A DNA stretch of 64,000 nucleotides from Trichobilharzia szidati (GCA_944472155.2 OX235273.1:82454793-82518792), one strand, 5' to 3'. Positions 38,201-42,410 are shown, counted from the stretch's first letter. The notes: generated by a model not told the origin, from the sequence alone. Numbers and translations: made by a program.

Positions 38201-39371
38201 GATTGCCTATAACCTCTCATCTCCTCCTCCAACTCGCATGATATCCTCCATGTTACCGACGACAGACTCGTCGCTACCCATTCACCTACCACTCGAGCGA
38301 TAGTCTGCACTGAGCGCGATATCATTTGATTGCCTCCTCAACGTATGCCTGATCCATCTCCATTTTCTTCTGCATATTTGTTGAGCAATCGGTTTTTCAT
38401 TGGTATGCTGCCACAGATTCCTGTTGCTTACACTTTCTGGCTGGCCGGCCGTTTTATCTTCAGTACAGAGCCAACGAATTTGACAGCTGTTGTTAAAAGT
38501 TTGTAACTTGTTGCAAAATCCTCTTCGGGGAACACAGTTTAACTTTCTGACCAGTATAGAAGTGGCTGACATCATATTTGTGTTGAAAATGCGAATCTTA
38601 TTCTTTATGCTAAGTTAGTGCAGAAGATTTCTAAAATGGTTTCAAGTTGATCAAAGTGTATCTTGCATTTCCGATTCTGGATGGCTTTGACATCCTCATC
38701 CGTTCCATCTGTAGTTGAAACGATGCTTCCTAGATGAGTGAAGGAAGTTATCCCTGTGAAATCTCTCCCTTTGACAGGGATTGGTGCTGTTTGTTGTGTT
38801 TGCTGTTGGATGGCTATTTTCATCACCTCCATCTTCTTTATGTTCACTCGGAGTCCTCTCTTCCCTGCCACCTAATTCAGCCAGTTTGTTGGTCTTCGCC
38901 TGTTAGTCATAGTGAAGTAGAAATTTTCGTCAAAAGTATACAAAAACTCCGTTTTACGCTTATATCACACTTAACGTGGAAATTCATGGCTTTAATCAAA
39001 GAGAAACTTCGAAATTTCATTGTTTCGGAAATATTATTTTCAACTGACAGAAAACCCGATAATATTTGTTAACGAGGTGTTTCAGTGAGATGGTAAAACT
39101 GCTGAGAAATTGCAAAAACTATTGAAATATTAAATTTTTTATTTTTCCAAAAGACTACAGGGCTCAGTCTCTTCAACACAAAATAATATTGAATGAAGAG
39201 GAAACTAAATACGATGTCTTTTACCTTTCAATCTGTTTTTCTAATCGCAGCTGAATTTCGCGCGTTCTTTGAATATAACAAACAACATCCACTAGTACAG
39301 TTTCATACATTCTAGATAAACTTGGATTTTCTGATAACAGTATATGATACAGTTCATAAAGATGATCTTGA
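2100..39371 (-). CDS. large Rab-family GTPase with coiled coil (RASEF/Rab44/CRACR2A-like), partial
   Basis: Nine minus-strand exons join in frame: 39371-39225, 36273-36087, 34872-34646, 27251-26950, 24182-24097, 17495-17162, 13413-13332, 10500-10386 and 2219-2100. Every junction has an AG acceptor, a GT or GC donor and matching phase, totalling about 1.6 kb. The first three exons are rich in Glu, Lys and Leu heptads (coiled coil). Then come a polar linker and a Rab domain with GDSEVGKTS (G1), TTIGI (G2), WDTAGQER (G3) and NKKD (G4). Large Rabs of this kind combine EF-hands, a coiled coil and a Rab domain and act in membrane traffic. No EF-hand, start codon, G5 motif or prenylation signal was found, so both ends are missing. 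The order coiled coil then Rab supports the family call; orthology within it is inferred. Confidence 0.88.
2650..3794 (+). pseudogene. PLE-2 reverse transcriptase plus GIY-YIG, 5'-truncated, frameshifted
   Basis: The open frame 2694-3638 continues upstream in frame to about 2650. It shows PLE RT motif B ([16 protein letters not shown]), motif C ([10 protein letters not shown]), the FLDCLV ... [12 protein letters not shown] region, a linker, then a GIY-YIG nuclease start ([19 protein letters not shown]). RT motifs before B are absent, as in a 5'-truncated copy. Two bases appear to be lost near 3633 (GHKIDF becomes GQN-stop); the next frame carries the rest of the C-terminus to a stop at 3792-3794. 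A second copy lies at 57255-58030 and a short piece at 9785-9865. Confidence 0.88.
3795..4240 (+). mobile_element. PLE-2 3' untranslated region and tail
   Basis: Non-coding continuation of the PLE-2 copy. The stretch from about 3966 to 4115 is closely similar to the 3' UTR of PLE-3 at about 52020-52165, although the two protein regions differ strongly. Near the end (4156-4193) a perfect 6-bp stem GCTATT/AATAGC is followed by CGAAACGTC, resembling a hammerhead 3' half. Confidence 0.55.
4419..4468 (-). ncRNA. hammerhead ribozyme motif, left end of PLE-1 copy B
   Basis: Minus strand: GCAG, CTGATGAG (4464-4457), GAAA, ATGGTACCAT, ATT, CTGC. Same arrangement as at 6249 and 9093. Stem I GCAG/CTGC and stem III UAAA/UU-A pairing are visible; stem II is marginal. 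Confidence 0.65.
4834..6240 (-). CDS. PLE-1 RT/GIY-YIG, truncated inverted copy
   Basis: An open frame of 468 residues identical to residues 349-816 of the full copy. It starts inside the PLE motif [10 protein letters not shown] and contains motif A (SFDATSLFT), motif B ([16 protein letters not shown]), YVDD and the complete GIY-YIG region, ending ..LSLPW. It lacks the N-terminal third and motifs 1-2 ([13 protein letters not shown]), so it is not expected to be functional alone. The 5' end is cut by the inversion junction at about 6245. Confidence 0.9.
   Translation of the reverse strand: MYGLPKIHKKEVPLRPILSMINSPQHKVARWLAEKLEPIRRRLAVHTIKDSFHFAESVNHMNVLNKFMVSFDATSLFTMIPINETIEIICQHSDLLPLPESEFKRLLLMCTMDVQFQFDNTLYRQIDGVAMGSPLSPVLADIFMSNLEKTKLKHAIDQTTSYCRYVDDTFVVCKNDSHASYLLSLFNKAHTNIVFTMEHENDGKFHFLDIAMQRLEDGNLQRSIYRKPTWNGQYLHFNSFCPNSYKRALVKTLYYRARRICSTEKLEEEFMFLEKVLKNNGYPQRFINKYGRCEDSNTKQITVEKKPVFIQLDFKGENIAEMVNRRLRTSLARAYPAAKLVPVHRTTCSLVQSKVDRYPSHVNSNCVYKFTCICGSSYIGRTERRAHLRFSEHVPRSLRLKGTNSYSSAITRHLLDTGHEVEIEKSFKIINRQRSSILLKFAEAISIKRLKPDLCVQKEAVINLSLPW
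6249..6298 (+). ncRNA. hammerhead ribozyme motif, 5' terminal repeat of PLE-1
   Basis: GCAG, CTGATGAG (6253-6260), GAAA (6269-6272), AT-rich stem III with ATGGTACCAT, then ATT and CTGC. It sits at the start of the full-length unit, where self-cleavage could define the RNA 5' end. The RT reading frame is open through the 3' half of this motif from 6276. Confidence 0.7.
6351..8726 (+). CDS. PLE-1 reverse transcriptase with C-terminal GIY-YIG endonuclease, intact
   Basis: A Penelope-like polyprotein that would reverse transcribe its own RNA and nick target DNA. The frame is open from 6276 (816 aa), but the first 25 codons are terminal-repeat sequence. I prefer the in-frame ATG at 6351 ([13 protein letters not shown], 791 aa), after the hammerhead. 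Counting from 6276: [18 protein letters not shown] about 270, [11 protein letters not shown] about 348, motif [10 protein letters not shown] about 417, motif [16 protein letters not shown] about 477, YVDDTFVV about 512, thumb region [14 protein letters not shown], and GIY-YIG ([19 protein letters not shown]) about 715-735. Length and motif order fit a complete PLE of the endonuclease-bearing class. No stop or frameshift was seen. Confidence 0.95.
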   Translation: MKFLKNRLPAESFKSLDRLVTIRCRISREVTRIKFYDECLQSHCFPRHLMKSLRTCKLPPSLRNLRRITKSHIESTESLISKLRTEARSFDAVVNNLNLVCRIKFINFIQELQQKTCADFYKTLSKSLTKEKLCDVFPENPEEFVYNLSSLNLSRIEMEALSLGFNFHIPNNFINRTDVAAQFENLFYQLNDLTPVDEDRKSWFKSKLVDVANQYLISPTSYSKFLSEEHRKALKSLRNNDKIVILRPDKGSGVVLMDKDDYIARMKTLLNDPLRFKVDDCQKDKTDATEKRITNVLRDLLKKNLIDNNTYNELKPRGSRLPYMYGLPKIHKKEVPLRPILSMINSPQHKVARWLAEKLEPIRRRLAVHTIKDSFHFAESVNHMNVLNKFMVSFDATSLFTMIPINETIEIICQHSDLLPLPESEFKRLLLMCTMDVQFQFDNTLYRQIDGVAMGSPLSPVLADIFMSNLEKTKLKHAIDQTTSYCRYVDDTFVVCKNDSHASYLLSLFNKAHTNIVFTMEHENDGKFHFLDIAMQRLEDGNLQRSIYRKPTWNGQYLHFNSFCPNSYKRALVKTLYYRARRICSTEKLEEEFMFLEKVLKNNGYPQRFINKYGRCEDSNTKQITVEKKPVFIQLDFKGENIAEMVNRRLRTSLARAYPAAKLVPVHRTTCSLVQSKVDRYPSHVNSNCVYKFTCICGSSYIGRTERRAHLRFSEHVPRSLRLKGTNSYSSAITRHLLDTGHEVEIEKSFKIINRQRSSILLKFAEAISIKRLKPDLCVQKEAVINLSLPW
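9093..9142 (+). ncRNA. hammerhead ribozyme motif, 3' terminal repeat of PLE-1
   Basis: GCAG, CTGATGAG (9097-9104), GAAA (9113-9116), ATGGTACCAT, ATT, CTGC (9139-9142). It matches the motif at 6249 base for base, as expected for the two terminal repeats of one unit. Confidence 0.7.
9467..9879 (-). mobile_element. RTE 3' end fused to a PLE-2 fragment
   Basis: Positions 9467-9784 are the minus-strand 3' end of the RTE-like element: (ata)n tail, then the conserved gaagccctatgttcctctag tail, compare 53730-53790. At about 9785 it passes directly into an 81-bp plus-strand piece of PLE-2 nearly identical to 3256-3336, then a (ttta)n run. A 9-bp AT-rich repeat, tattttaat, at 9458-9466 and 9880-9888 may be the target duplication of the whole chimera. 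The small ORFs across it are artefacts of the fusion. Confidence 0.65.
9890..10385. other. intron sequence, no recognised repeat
   Basis: AT-rich intron sequence between the RTE/PLE-2 chimera and the Rab exon at 10386-10500. No open coding pattern or known element seen. Confidence 0.5.
10386..10500 (-). CDS. Rab exon after WDTAGQER
   Basis: 115 nt, acceptor tttttacag, donor gtgagt, entering with one base and leaving in phase 0. Encodes [20 protein letters not shown] and then [18 protein letters not shown]. The LLVYD..T..SF pattern is the strand-loop-helix that follows the switch II region in Rab GTPases. Flanking exons fit on both sides. Confidence 0.9.
10501..12145. other. Rab intron with a tRNA-like repeat remnant
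   Basis: Mostly AT-rich and featureless. On the minus strand, about 11345-11150 has tRNA-like boxes (AGCTCAGCAGGTAGG and GACTCAAATCCCACTC) followed by ccacccagtggaggaatatt. This suggests an old tRNA-derived SINE, but no second copy in the window confirms it. Confidence 0.35.
12159..12397 (-). mobile_element. SINE-A, tRNA-derived SINE with RTE-like tail
   Basis: The minus strand begins with a tRNA-like head: TGGCATATCGGTTAGGACGC resembles box A and GGGGTTCGATCCCCG box B. It ends in the tail gaagccctatggtccactgg, shared with the RTE elements. An exact 13-bp duplication, gtctatacatctt, lies at 12146-12158 and 12398-12410. Related copies are at 48241, 52293, 26530, 33885 and 17880. Confidence 0.9.
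12446..12603 (+). mobile_element. SINE-B with hammerhead motif
   Basis: Starts with a tRNA-like B-box region (CTGGGTTCGAACCCCGG), then a hammerhead core (12500-12548), then the family tail (aatggttctctaaccaatgt ... atgatgaaatcctgtaac). Flanked by an exact 11-bp duplication, caaatcttaat, at 12435-12445 and 12604-12614, so this short version is a complete insertion. Confidence 0.85.
12500..12548 (+). ncRNA. hammerhead-like motif in SINE-B
   Basis: CTGATGA at 12505-12511, a GTCC stem with loop CAAACTA and GGCT (the usual GGAC has changed), GAAA at 12530-12533, stem III built on CAGCTG, and GTC followed by CAGTAC, which can partly pair with GTAC. One stem II pair is weakened, so activity is uncertain. 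Confidence 0.6.
12615..13331. other. Rab intron sequence, nothing recognised
   Basis: Two short overlapping plus-strand open frames (12819-13064 and 12854-13114) have no recognisable domain and lie inside a Rab intron. I see no support for a gene. Confidence 0.5.
13332..13413 (-). CDS. Rab exon with G3 motif, GC donor
   Basis: 82 nt. The acceptor ends ttaag, and two bases complete the Gly of TTIG from the previous exon. Encodes [18 protein letters not shown] and IWDTAGQER, the Walker B / switch II start. The donor reads AAAG-gcaagt, a GC-AG type intron, in an otherwise perfect donor context. The frame continues exactly into the exon at 10386-10500. Confidence 0.9.
14089..15519 (-). mobile_element. 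5'-truncated non-LTR retrotransposon with 14-bp TSD
   Basis: An exact 14-bp duplication, cttgaatcagtttg, lies at 14075-14088 and 15520-15533. The element runs on the minus strand from its truncated 5' end at 15519 to a short (caga)n tail at about 14089. It carries the C-terminal half of a reverse transcriptase with [16 protein letters not shown] and [13 protein letters not shown], of the RTE/CR1 type common in schistosomes. A second, shorter copy of the same family is at 29799-30530. Confidence 0.92.
14290..15519 (-). pseudogene. non-LTR reverse transcriptase, C-terminal part with stop and frameshift
   Basis: Open from the truncation point: [20 protein letters not shown], then [17 protein letters not shown] (motif A), [19 protein letters not shown] (motif B), [10 protein letters not shown] (motif C), and FTYLGSCIS. 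An in-frame TGA follows FDHRCL near 14656 where related copies have Arg, as from a CpG change. The frame then resumes ([20 protein letters not shown] .. RMPNHRL .. GGQTKTWH) and shifts again before [14 protein letters not shown]. Not functional. Confidence 0.88.
15534..15630 (+). repeat. short repeat shared with 43380-43445
   Basis: The stretch ttctctgagctagttgattt followed by gcgaagctttcgtcgtcc resembles about 43388-43440, where it lies next to PLE fragments. Probably an old piece of a PLE 3' region, adjoining the non-LTR insertion site. Confidence 0.4.
16289..16356 (+). repeat. left arm of a 68-bp imperfect inverted repeat
   Basis: Begins gataagatttatcag and is about 80% matched by the reverse complement of 16889-16956, including AGAGACGT and CATCGGCA blocks. 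The arms enclose about 530 bp containing a retroelement gag remnant. Confidence 0.75.
16590..16888 (+). pseudogene. LTR-retrotransposon gag-like fragment
   Basis: One plus frame reads [20 protein letters not shown], continues [12 protein letters not shown], meets an in-frame TAG at about 16719, and resumes with [20 protein letters not shown] and [18 protein letters not shown]. The composition (GC-rich against an AT-rich background, Trp/Leu/Arg pattern) resembles capsid regions of Ty3/gypsy-like elements. There is no protease, RT or LTR nearby. The assignment rests on pattern, not alignment. Confidence 0.5.
16889..16956 (-). repeat. right arm of the 68-bp inverted repeat
   Basis: Reverse complement of 16289-16356 at about 80%. 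Ends ..actgataaatcttatc. It directly abuts the end of the gag-like frame. Confidence 0.75.
17162..17495 (-). CDS. Rab exon with P-loop and switch I
   Basis: 334 nt, acceptor atacaaatag, donor gtaagt, phase 0 in and 1 out. The first half is a Ser/Asn/Lys-rich linker ([20 protein letters not shown], then [17 protein letters not shown]). The second half is the start of the Rab fold: [20 protein letters not shown], then [25 protein letters not shown] is the phosphate-binding loop and TTIG the switch I threonine region. The low-complexity linker followed by the GTPase is typical of long Rabs. Confidence 0.92.
17880..18105 (+). mobile_element. old SINE-A copy
   Basis: The degenerate head ctccctggttcactggtagaacac is followed by the SINE-A body (gtgaggctagcaaccaagcc) and the tail cttgaagccctattttccac. 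Box B is badly damaged. No clear target duplication. Confidence 0.6.
18110..19760. other. Rab intron, AT-rich, nothing recognised
   Basis: No coding pattern, element end or RNA motif could be supported here. Confidence 0.45.
19769..19921 (+). CDS. short open frame of unknown status, possible terminal exon
   Basis: ATG to TAG, 50 residues ([20 protein letters not shown]...), in a local block richer in G+C than its surroundings. It is preceded by a pyrimidine-rich cattcttttag that could be a splice acceptor and followed by AATAAA at 19993-19998. I recognise no domain. It lies antisense inside the largest-but-one Rab intron. It could be a small nested gene, a retrocopy fragment or chance. Confidence 0.2.
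   Translation: MEPEASAAHLLAGFKTARKTSFPIPKISCLPSSDAQLDASHSGFIRWPGA
20183..20708 (-). pseudogene. PLE-4 GIY-YIG fragment, left arm
   Basis: Encodes [20 protein letters not shown], then [20 protein letters not shown] (GIY-YIG start), [10 protein letters not shown], the helix [20 protein letters not shown], and a C-terminus that reads through into the 3' UTR because it lacks 11 bases present in the right arm. No reverse transcriptase is left. Confidence 0.85.
20724..21192 (+). pseudogene. PLE-4 GIY-YIG fragment, right arm
   Basis: The same protein region as the left arm in the opposite direction: [18 protein letters not shown] followed by ARNDS-type C-terminal sequence ([20 protein letters not shown]). 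It starts at the inversion spacer, so the RT domain is absent. The arms differ at only a few positions, such as D/E before SSLIPEIWK. Confidence 0.85.
21219..21255 (+). other. stem-loop plus CGAAACGTC motif in the PLE-4 3' region
   Basis: GAGCA ... TGCTC can pair, followed by GAAACGTC, resembling stem II, the GAAA box and the GTC cleavage triplet of a hammerhead. The upstream CTGATGA half is not intact (gattatgag instead). Its reverse complement is in the left arm at about 20185-20222. See also 4156-4193. Confidence 0.4.
21528..22700 (+). mobile_element. R2-like element 5' segment joined to 28S rRNA target sequence
   Basis: Positions 21528-21550 (GAGTAACTATGACTC, then TCTTAAGG) are the conserved 28S rRNA sequence that ends exactly where R2 retrotransposons insert. 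From 21551 the DNA becomes strikingly GC-rich for over 1 kb, then returns to AT-rich at about 22700 without 28S downstream sequence (tagccaaatgcc). This fits the 5' region of an R2 element moved out of the rDNA and lost at its 3' side. CTGACAGG (21563-21570) and CCTGTCAG (21626-21633) can form an 8-bp helix. No zinc-finger, RT or endonuclease motif was found, and the short ORFs inside are not supported. Confidence 0.6.
22701..24096. other. Rab intron, AT-rich
   Basis: No gene, RNA or recognisable repeat was supported in this stretch. Confidence 0.45.
24097..24182 (-). CDS. Rab gene short linker exon
   Basis: 86 nt, acceptor caatttttag, donor gtgagt. Two bases complete an Asp begun in the previous exon. 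Encodes [20 protein letters not shown], then LNDKQKLW, and joins in phase 0 to the exon at 17162-17495. The acidic/basic helix-like sequence lies between the coiled coil and the Rab domain. Confidence 0.8.
24530..24907 (+). mobile_element. SINE-B, long form
   Basis: The first part, 24530-24705, is also present in the minus-strand copy at 31440-31260. It is followed by gtcccagtggcttaatggtc, the B-box-like GTGGTTCGAACC, a decayed hammerhead (CTAATGAACAGTCCCAAACT, AGGAC, GAAA lost to GAGGAAA) and the tail atgatgatatcttgtaacc. The long form suggests the short SINE-B copies are 5'-truncated or a subfamily. Confidence 0.7.
25740..25880 (-). mobile_element. Smalpha-like hammerhead SINE remnant
   Basis: The minus strand reads ggtgacctaatggataacgc (A-box-like), ggtttgagtctt (B-box-like), then CAGCTGACGAGTCCCAAGTA, GGATGAAC and cttgagttccac. 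Order and spacing are those of the schistosome Smalpha hammerhead SINE. The CTGACGA core is intact, but the GAAA box reads GAAC, so cleavage is unlikely. Confidence 0.6.
26530..26712 (-). mobile_element. SINE-A copy with internal deletions
   Basis: The tail sequence ccttcacgttcccagtggaa lies on the left, then the body (cggcttagcgaggtaaagga) and a tRNA-like head with damaged boxes on the right (ccggtggtcgaaccctgg). Several internal segments are missing compared with 12159-12397. No clear TSD. Confidence 0.65.
26950..27251 (-). CDS. Rab gene linker exon
   Basis: 302 nt, acceptor gcctttaag, donor gtagtt, one base in and one base out of phase. It starts [20 protein letters not shown] and ends with a Ser/Thr/Asp-rich segment including [15 protein letters not shown]. 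The first base completes Gln begun in the 34646-34872 exon and its last G forms Asp with the next exon. The polar, Lys/Glu-rich composition fits the region between coiled coil and GTPase. The ATG at 27262 is intronic. Confidence 0.82.
28071..28231 (-). pseudogene. PLE-5 C-terminal fragment
   Basis: Encodes [33 protein letters not shown] and [16 protein letters not shown], the conserved C-terminal tail of GIY-YIG PLE proteins (compare [20 protein letters not shown] and [15 protein letters not shown] of PLE-1). The upstream part ([13 protein letters not shown]) continues at 28837-28895, beyond the PLE-1 insertion. Confidence 0.78.
28291..28340 (-). ncRNA. hammerhead ribozyme motif in PLE-1 copy C
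   Basis: Minus strand: GCAG, CTGATGAG (28336-28329), GAAA, ATGGTACCAT, ATT, CTGC. Same layout as the other five PLE-1 motifs. Confidence 0.65.
28538..28829 (-). pseudogene. PLE-1 GIY-YIG C-terminal fragment
   Basis: Begins at [16 protein letters not shown] and continues in one frame through [13 protein letters not shown] and [23 protein letters not shown] replaces the Cys of LCVQKEAV, and the final Trp codon is followed by TGA at 28540-28538. It is close to copy A in sequence but keeps the YIG segment that copy A lost. Confidence 0.8.
29799..30530 (+). pseudogene. non-LTR reverse transcriptase C-terminus, same family as 14089-15519
   Basis: Plus-strand translation starts [20 protein letters not shown] and continues [40 protein letters not shown] and [17 protein letters not shown] stop at 30066 replaces the expected Arg. 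The next segment reads [20 protein letters not shown] .. [13 protein letters not shown] .. [20 protein letters not shown]. The element is 5'-truncated just upstream of 29799 and ends near 30530. No convincing TSD. Confidence 0.85.
30531..31036. other. Rab intron, nothing recognised
   Basis: AT-rich sequence downstream of the non-LTR fragment, without coding or repeat signal that I can support. Confidence 0.4.
31037..31440 (-). mobile_element. SINE-B, long form, minus strand
   Basis: Matches 24530-24907 in reverse, including the tRNA-like segment (atgggttcgaaccccggtgg), decayed hammerhead (agtgatgaagagtcccaaac, with the GGAC/GAAA part altered) and tail. The tail block (ttcaagtattggtttgtagg ...) occurs again at 31455-31485, so a second truncated SINE tail lies directly to the right. 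Confidence 0.75.
31483..31537. repeat. perfect 27-bp palindrome with 1-base spacer
   Basis: The left arm 31483-31509 (gaatgtgattagtttgtc...) is the exact reverse complement of 31511-31537, separated by the C at 31510. It starts within the end of a SINE-B tail. Confidence 0.9.
32235..32410 (-). mobile_element. SINE-D remnant
   Basis: On the minus strand the segment agtgccaactagcacgaaac, then ctagatccaaggcttcctgc, is the 3' half of a hammerhead plus the tail also seen at 61070-61130 (minus) and 61420-61475 (plus). The CTGANGA half is missing. The body (ctagacacgtcacactagtt ... gtccaatcaaa) recurs at about 60790-60900 and 61200-61290. Confidence 0.5.
33543..33628 (-). mobile_element. SINE-B fragment between 31-bp direct repeats
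   Basis: The fragment (gatatcagttagagaacc .. ggacagctgctgtttcatcc) matches one arm of the palindrome at 59025-59143. The 31-bp block 33512-33542 recurs at 33629-33659 with one mismatch and is the duplicated target. This is longer than the other TSDs in the window. Confidence 0.7.
33885..34112 (+). mobile_element. old SINE-A copy, plus strand
   Basis: Head ggtggttcaatagtagaata (decayed A box), body gaaggttgggagtgaggcta, then the tail gaagcccttatgttccactg gggacaaa. Box B is decayed. No clear TSD. Confidence 0.65.
34646..34872 (-). CDS. Rab gene coiled-coil exon
   Basis: 227 nt, acceptor ttgtattag, donor gtaagt, phase 0 in and 2 out. Encodes [20 protein letters not shown] .. [20 protein letters not shown] .. 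[14 protein letters not shown], with Leu/Ile/Val at regular heptad positions, so an extended coiled coil. The last codon (Gln) is completed by the first base of the 26950-27251 exon. Confidence 0.88.
35272..35425 (-). mobile_element. SINE-B copy in a Rab intron
   Basis: Minus strand: decayed B box (ggttcgaaaccaggtgg), hammerhead segment tgaggaagagtcccaaatta with GGGCGAAACAGCT, and tail ccaatgtgagctcatgatga. CTGATGA has changed to CTGAGGA, still fitting CTGANGA, and GAAA is kept, but the stem II GGAC is altered. Confidence 0.7.
36087..36273 (-). CDS. Rab gene coiled-coil exon
   Basis: 187 nt, acceptor cacaatttag, donor gtcagt. One base completes a Ser, ends in phase 0. Encodes [36 protein letters not shown] and [20 protein letters not shown], a strongly charged heptad pattern. 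It joins directly to QEIHQRET of the next exon. Confidence 0.88.
36490..37405 (+). pseudogene. highly degenerate RTE-like reverse transcriptase relic
   Basis: Readable pieces in shifting plus frames: [16 protein letters not shown] (decayed L.DFADDLALLSH motif C region), SFTYPVY and GNTDEDV-like remains, [16 protein letters not shown] and a C-terminal zone near 37150-37260. The 3' end, gaagccctttgttccacttg at 37357-37376, leads into ggaataaaaataattataat, the RTE/SINE-A tail. Many stops; an old copy. It lies in the Rab intron between 36273 and 39225. Confidence 0.65.
38100..38890 (-). pseudogene. RTE-like reverse transcriptase C-terminal relic
   Basis: Minus frames give [40 protein letters not shown], then [20 protein letters not shown] and [20 protein letters not shown], the end of an RTE-type RT (compare 45765-46370). 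The 3' tail lies at 38100-38150 with (aat)n. It is broken into at least two frames and carries several stops. Confidence 0.78.
39225..39371 (-). CDS. most upstream recognised Rab gene exon
   Basis: 147 nt, acceptor ctgttgtag, donor gtaaaa. One base in, two out (AG plus T gives Ser). Encodes [36 protein letters not shown] and [11 protein letters not shown]. This mixed helical segment with the start of the coiled coil resembles the region just after the EF-hands in large Rabs. The preceding exon, which must end in phase 2, was not identified. Confidence 0.8.
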
Positions 39372-41865
39372 CTACAACAGAAAATGTAAAAAAGAGGGAG
39401 GATTATTCGTCTTTAGAAATGTCTTGGTACAAGTAAACAGAATTTATACGAATAAAATACAACGAGTTATTGAAGAAAACACCGAGCGTTTATAATTCAT
39501 ATACATCCATCATGTTCAGTTGAGGTACAAACATTTTTCTTGACTTCAAATGGATTCTTTTAACCTTATTTTGGGATAAATGGGCCTTTCTTATATTTAT
39601 TAAATACTCTTCATCTGTTTTAGCATAAATCGGAAGTTCAAAAATACTAGCATACATGAAAGTCGTCATTAACATAGAATAAAAATATGCAACAGTATAT
39701 CAGATAGACGACAAAGTTAAATATGAACAAATATATGTCTGTATATAATAGCAACAATAACTTTATTATGCACAATAAGTTTACACAATATGCACAATTT
39801 TCAGCCTAGTTTATTGCATAGTATTTACTCTTCATCACGGAGTTTCAAGTACAAACAGCCATCTCCAGTACATCATGTGACGCAGTGTGATGTTAGATCT
39901 GAAGAATAAAATAATCCAACATGGTATTTTTCTTTAGTGTCACAGAAATGCTCAACGATAGGCTGCAAACCAATTAAAAATGTTCACGAGTACATCTGAA
40001 CACTCACAGATATAACTGAACGATTATAAGAACAGTAACTAAATAAAACAAGATTCATTGTCTAGGATGGAAATTGAGATAGCCCAGAGATTCAAGCAGG
40101 CCACCAATATATATTATATGTGTATATATATGAATGATAAACACTGATGTTTAACATGATGTGACAATGCAACAGGTTTTCAGTGGTGTTTTACTGTTGT
40201 TTTTATGCGCATTTACTGATGCCCACGTTTTGGTTTCGTCTTCAATGCCCCATTAATTAGTAGTGCGCTCATAAATGCACTTATCCTGGAGGCGGAGTGT
40301 ACAAAAATGAACAAATCTGAACATATAATTCAAAGTCACCAATACTTTTCCACAGAAGTAGAAAAAAGACTTACAGCTGTAAGACTATAAAGTTTGTTGT
40401 AGAATACAAATGATATTATATTATTTTTGTATTGTGATAAAGCAGTAAATGATGTTTAACTTTTGCCCAAGAATAACTCTGTAGACTAGCTCTATAGTTT
40501 AAACGTAGTCCATTGAACTTAGTGCATTTTAACTGATAATAACTTCACCATTAATGCAATAAAATCAATCTTAACTGAAAAAAGCAGCATCATTTGATCA
40601 ACTCCCAGAGATGGCCTCCACAATGTCATCCCAAAATCTTCTCTGTTTGATTAACCATTCAATAAAATGTGTTATCTTTGCAGAATCATATAACTTTTTC
40701 ATCATTTAAACAAAATGTTTTTAAAATGAAACTATCCTTCAAATCTTTGGGGGATTCTCAAATTTTGATGTCACTTAATTAGATGTGTACTTATTCGTCT
40801 AATATCTAGAAACTAAATCAAGGTTTTTTTAACAGTGTTTATGAAATCTTAAACACATTCAGGCAGTTAATGAAGAGTGAATATTTGTCATGTGATATGT
40901 GATGGCGAAAATTCAAATGCGTGAACTGTTAATAAGATAGGTAACCTGAGCTGTATCATGAAATAGTGTTACGCAAAATATGTGTGGTCACTTTGTATCA
41001 AATGTACTTGTAATCTGACGGATGTGTCGTTTGGGAATATCATACAAATACATTTGTACAAGACTTCAGTGACATATAAAATCTATTTTCTTTTTTTTTA
41101 AAGTTTCATAAAACAACGAAATGCTTGTAGTACTAAAAATGTTGAGCATTTTATGCATAGTAATGTAATGGATTAAATTTTCACATCTATTTTAGTAATA
41201 ATACGCATATGATACAAACTTTCTGAAAGTAAGAAAAGAATACATTCTGTTTAATGGCACAGAAAGTGAAAGAATAAACCATAAGATTCATCAGCTAGCT
41301 TGTCATGATAAAGGAGGTTTTTAAATTATGATTACATACTTAAAAGCCACAACTTTTCTCGGCTCTAAGTATTTCATTTTACATATGTCTTGCAAAAAAC
41401 GCAAATGTTTCGACGACACACACATATCCTAGTAAAGTTTTTGAGTAGTAATTATAAAATTGTAATTTATCTATTTGAAATATTTCCAACTTTATGTAAT
41501 ATATGAATAGTAATGAGATTATAAATTTTAAGAATCCTAACTTCGAAATATGTTATCCAATACAATCAAAGCAATTAGTGTGACACGAAAATATACCCTT
41601 ATGGTTTTTCCAATCTGAAAAAATGAACAGAATCAGTGTGATAAAAAAAATGTTAATTTGTAATAATGTTCAGATATAACATATGTTCAAAAGTTCAGCC
41701 TACACTTCCTGTTGCTGTAGTGTTGATAATACAAATAGGGCAATGATTTTCAAAAATTAATGCAACCCTTAATATATTTCATAAATAAGTTATACATTTT
41801 ACAAGATTGGGAAAACCAAACAAGGAGTTTGTGTAAGAGTAGAGTTTGGACACTGTAGTACAGTG
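39372..41865. other. AT-rich stretch without recognised gene
   Basis: A 61-codon minus-strand frame (39490-39675) has no splice signals matching the required phase 2 and no domain. The remainder is AT-rich with no element ends I can support. Upstream Rab exons could be hidden here but were not found. Confidence 0.4.
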
Positions 41866-42410
41866 TTGTTATTATTCCCTTGGGTTCCAGATAGAAACTA
41901 CTGCTACAGCAACACATCTCCATTTCACTTTGTCACTGCAGTCCCCTTCACATAGACCCTCGACTGATCATAGACTCTCATCTCCTCCTCACACAATCTA
42001 ATCCATGTAACCCTCACAACCACACACAATTCGTCGTTGCCTATTCGGCTTCCATTCGATGGCCAGCTTGGCGTGCGATGTTACCCAACGGTCTCCTCAT
42101 TGTGTGTTCAATCCATCTCCATTTTCTTCTACACATTTTTGAATGATAGATCATTGATTAGTTTGTTCCAAGAGCTGCTCGTTGGAGATCCTTTCTGATC
42201 ATCTGGTCCTCAGTATTTGGCTAAAGAAGGCGGCTGTTGCGAGAAATCTGCAGCTGGTTGTTAGAGATGATTTTCGTGACTCATGTGCCAAGTTTCAGAC
42301 CCATCTAGGAGAAATAACTTAACGTTGGTGTGGAAAGTTCGAATTCTGTTGTTTATGCTGAGTGCAGGAGATTCATCGAAAGACACGTCGGTTGACTGAT
42401 TTCCCGAAGA
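41866..42410 (-). pseudogene. RTE-like relic
   Basis: The 3' tail (gttattattcccttgggttcc on the plus strand) is followed by minus-strand remains of the RT C-terminus, parallel to 45618-46150 in order and spacing (for example the segment reading tctcctcattgtgtgttcaa then tccatctccattttcttct). Heavily mutated, no open frame. Confidence 0.7.

Noticed and set aside
39490..39675. Upstream exon of the Rab gene
   Set aside because: No donor giving the required phase 2 with a matching acceptor, no EF-hand residues, and the frame runs to a stop.
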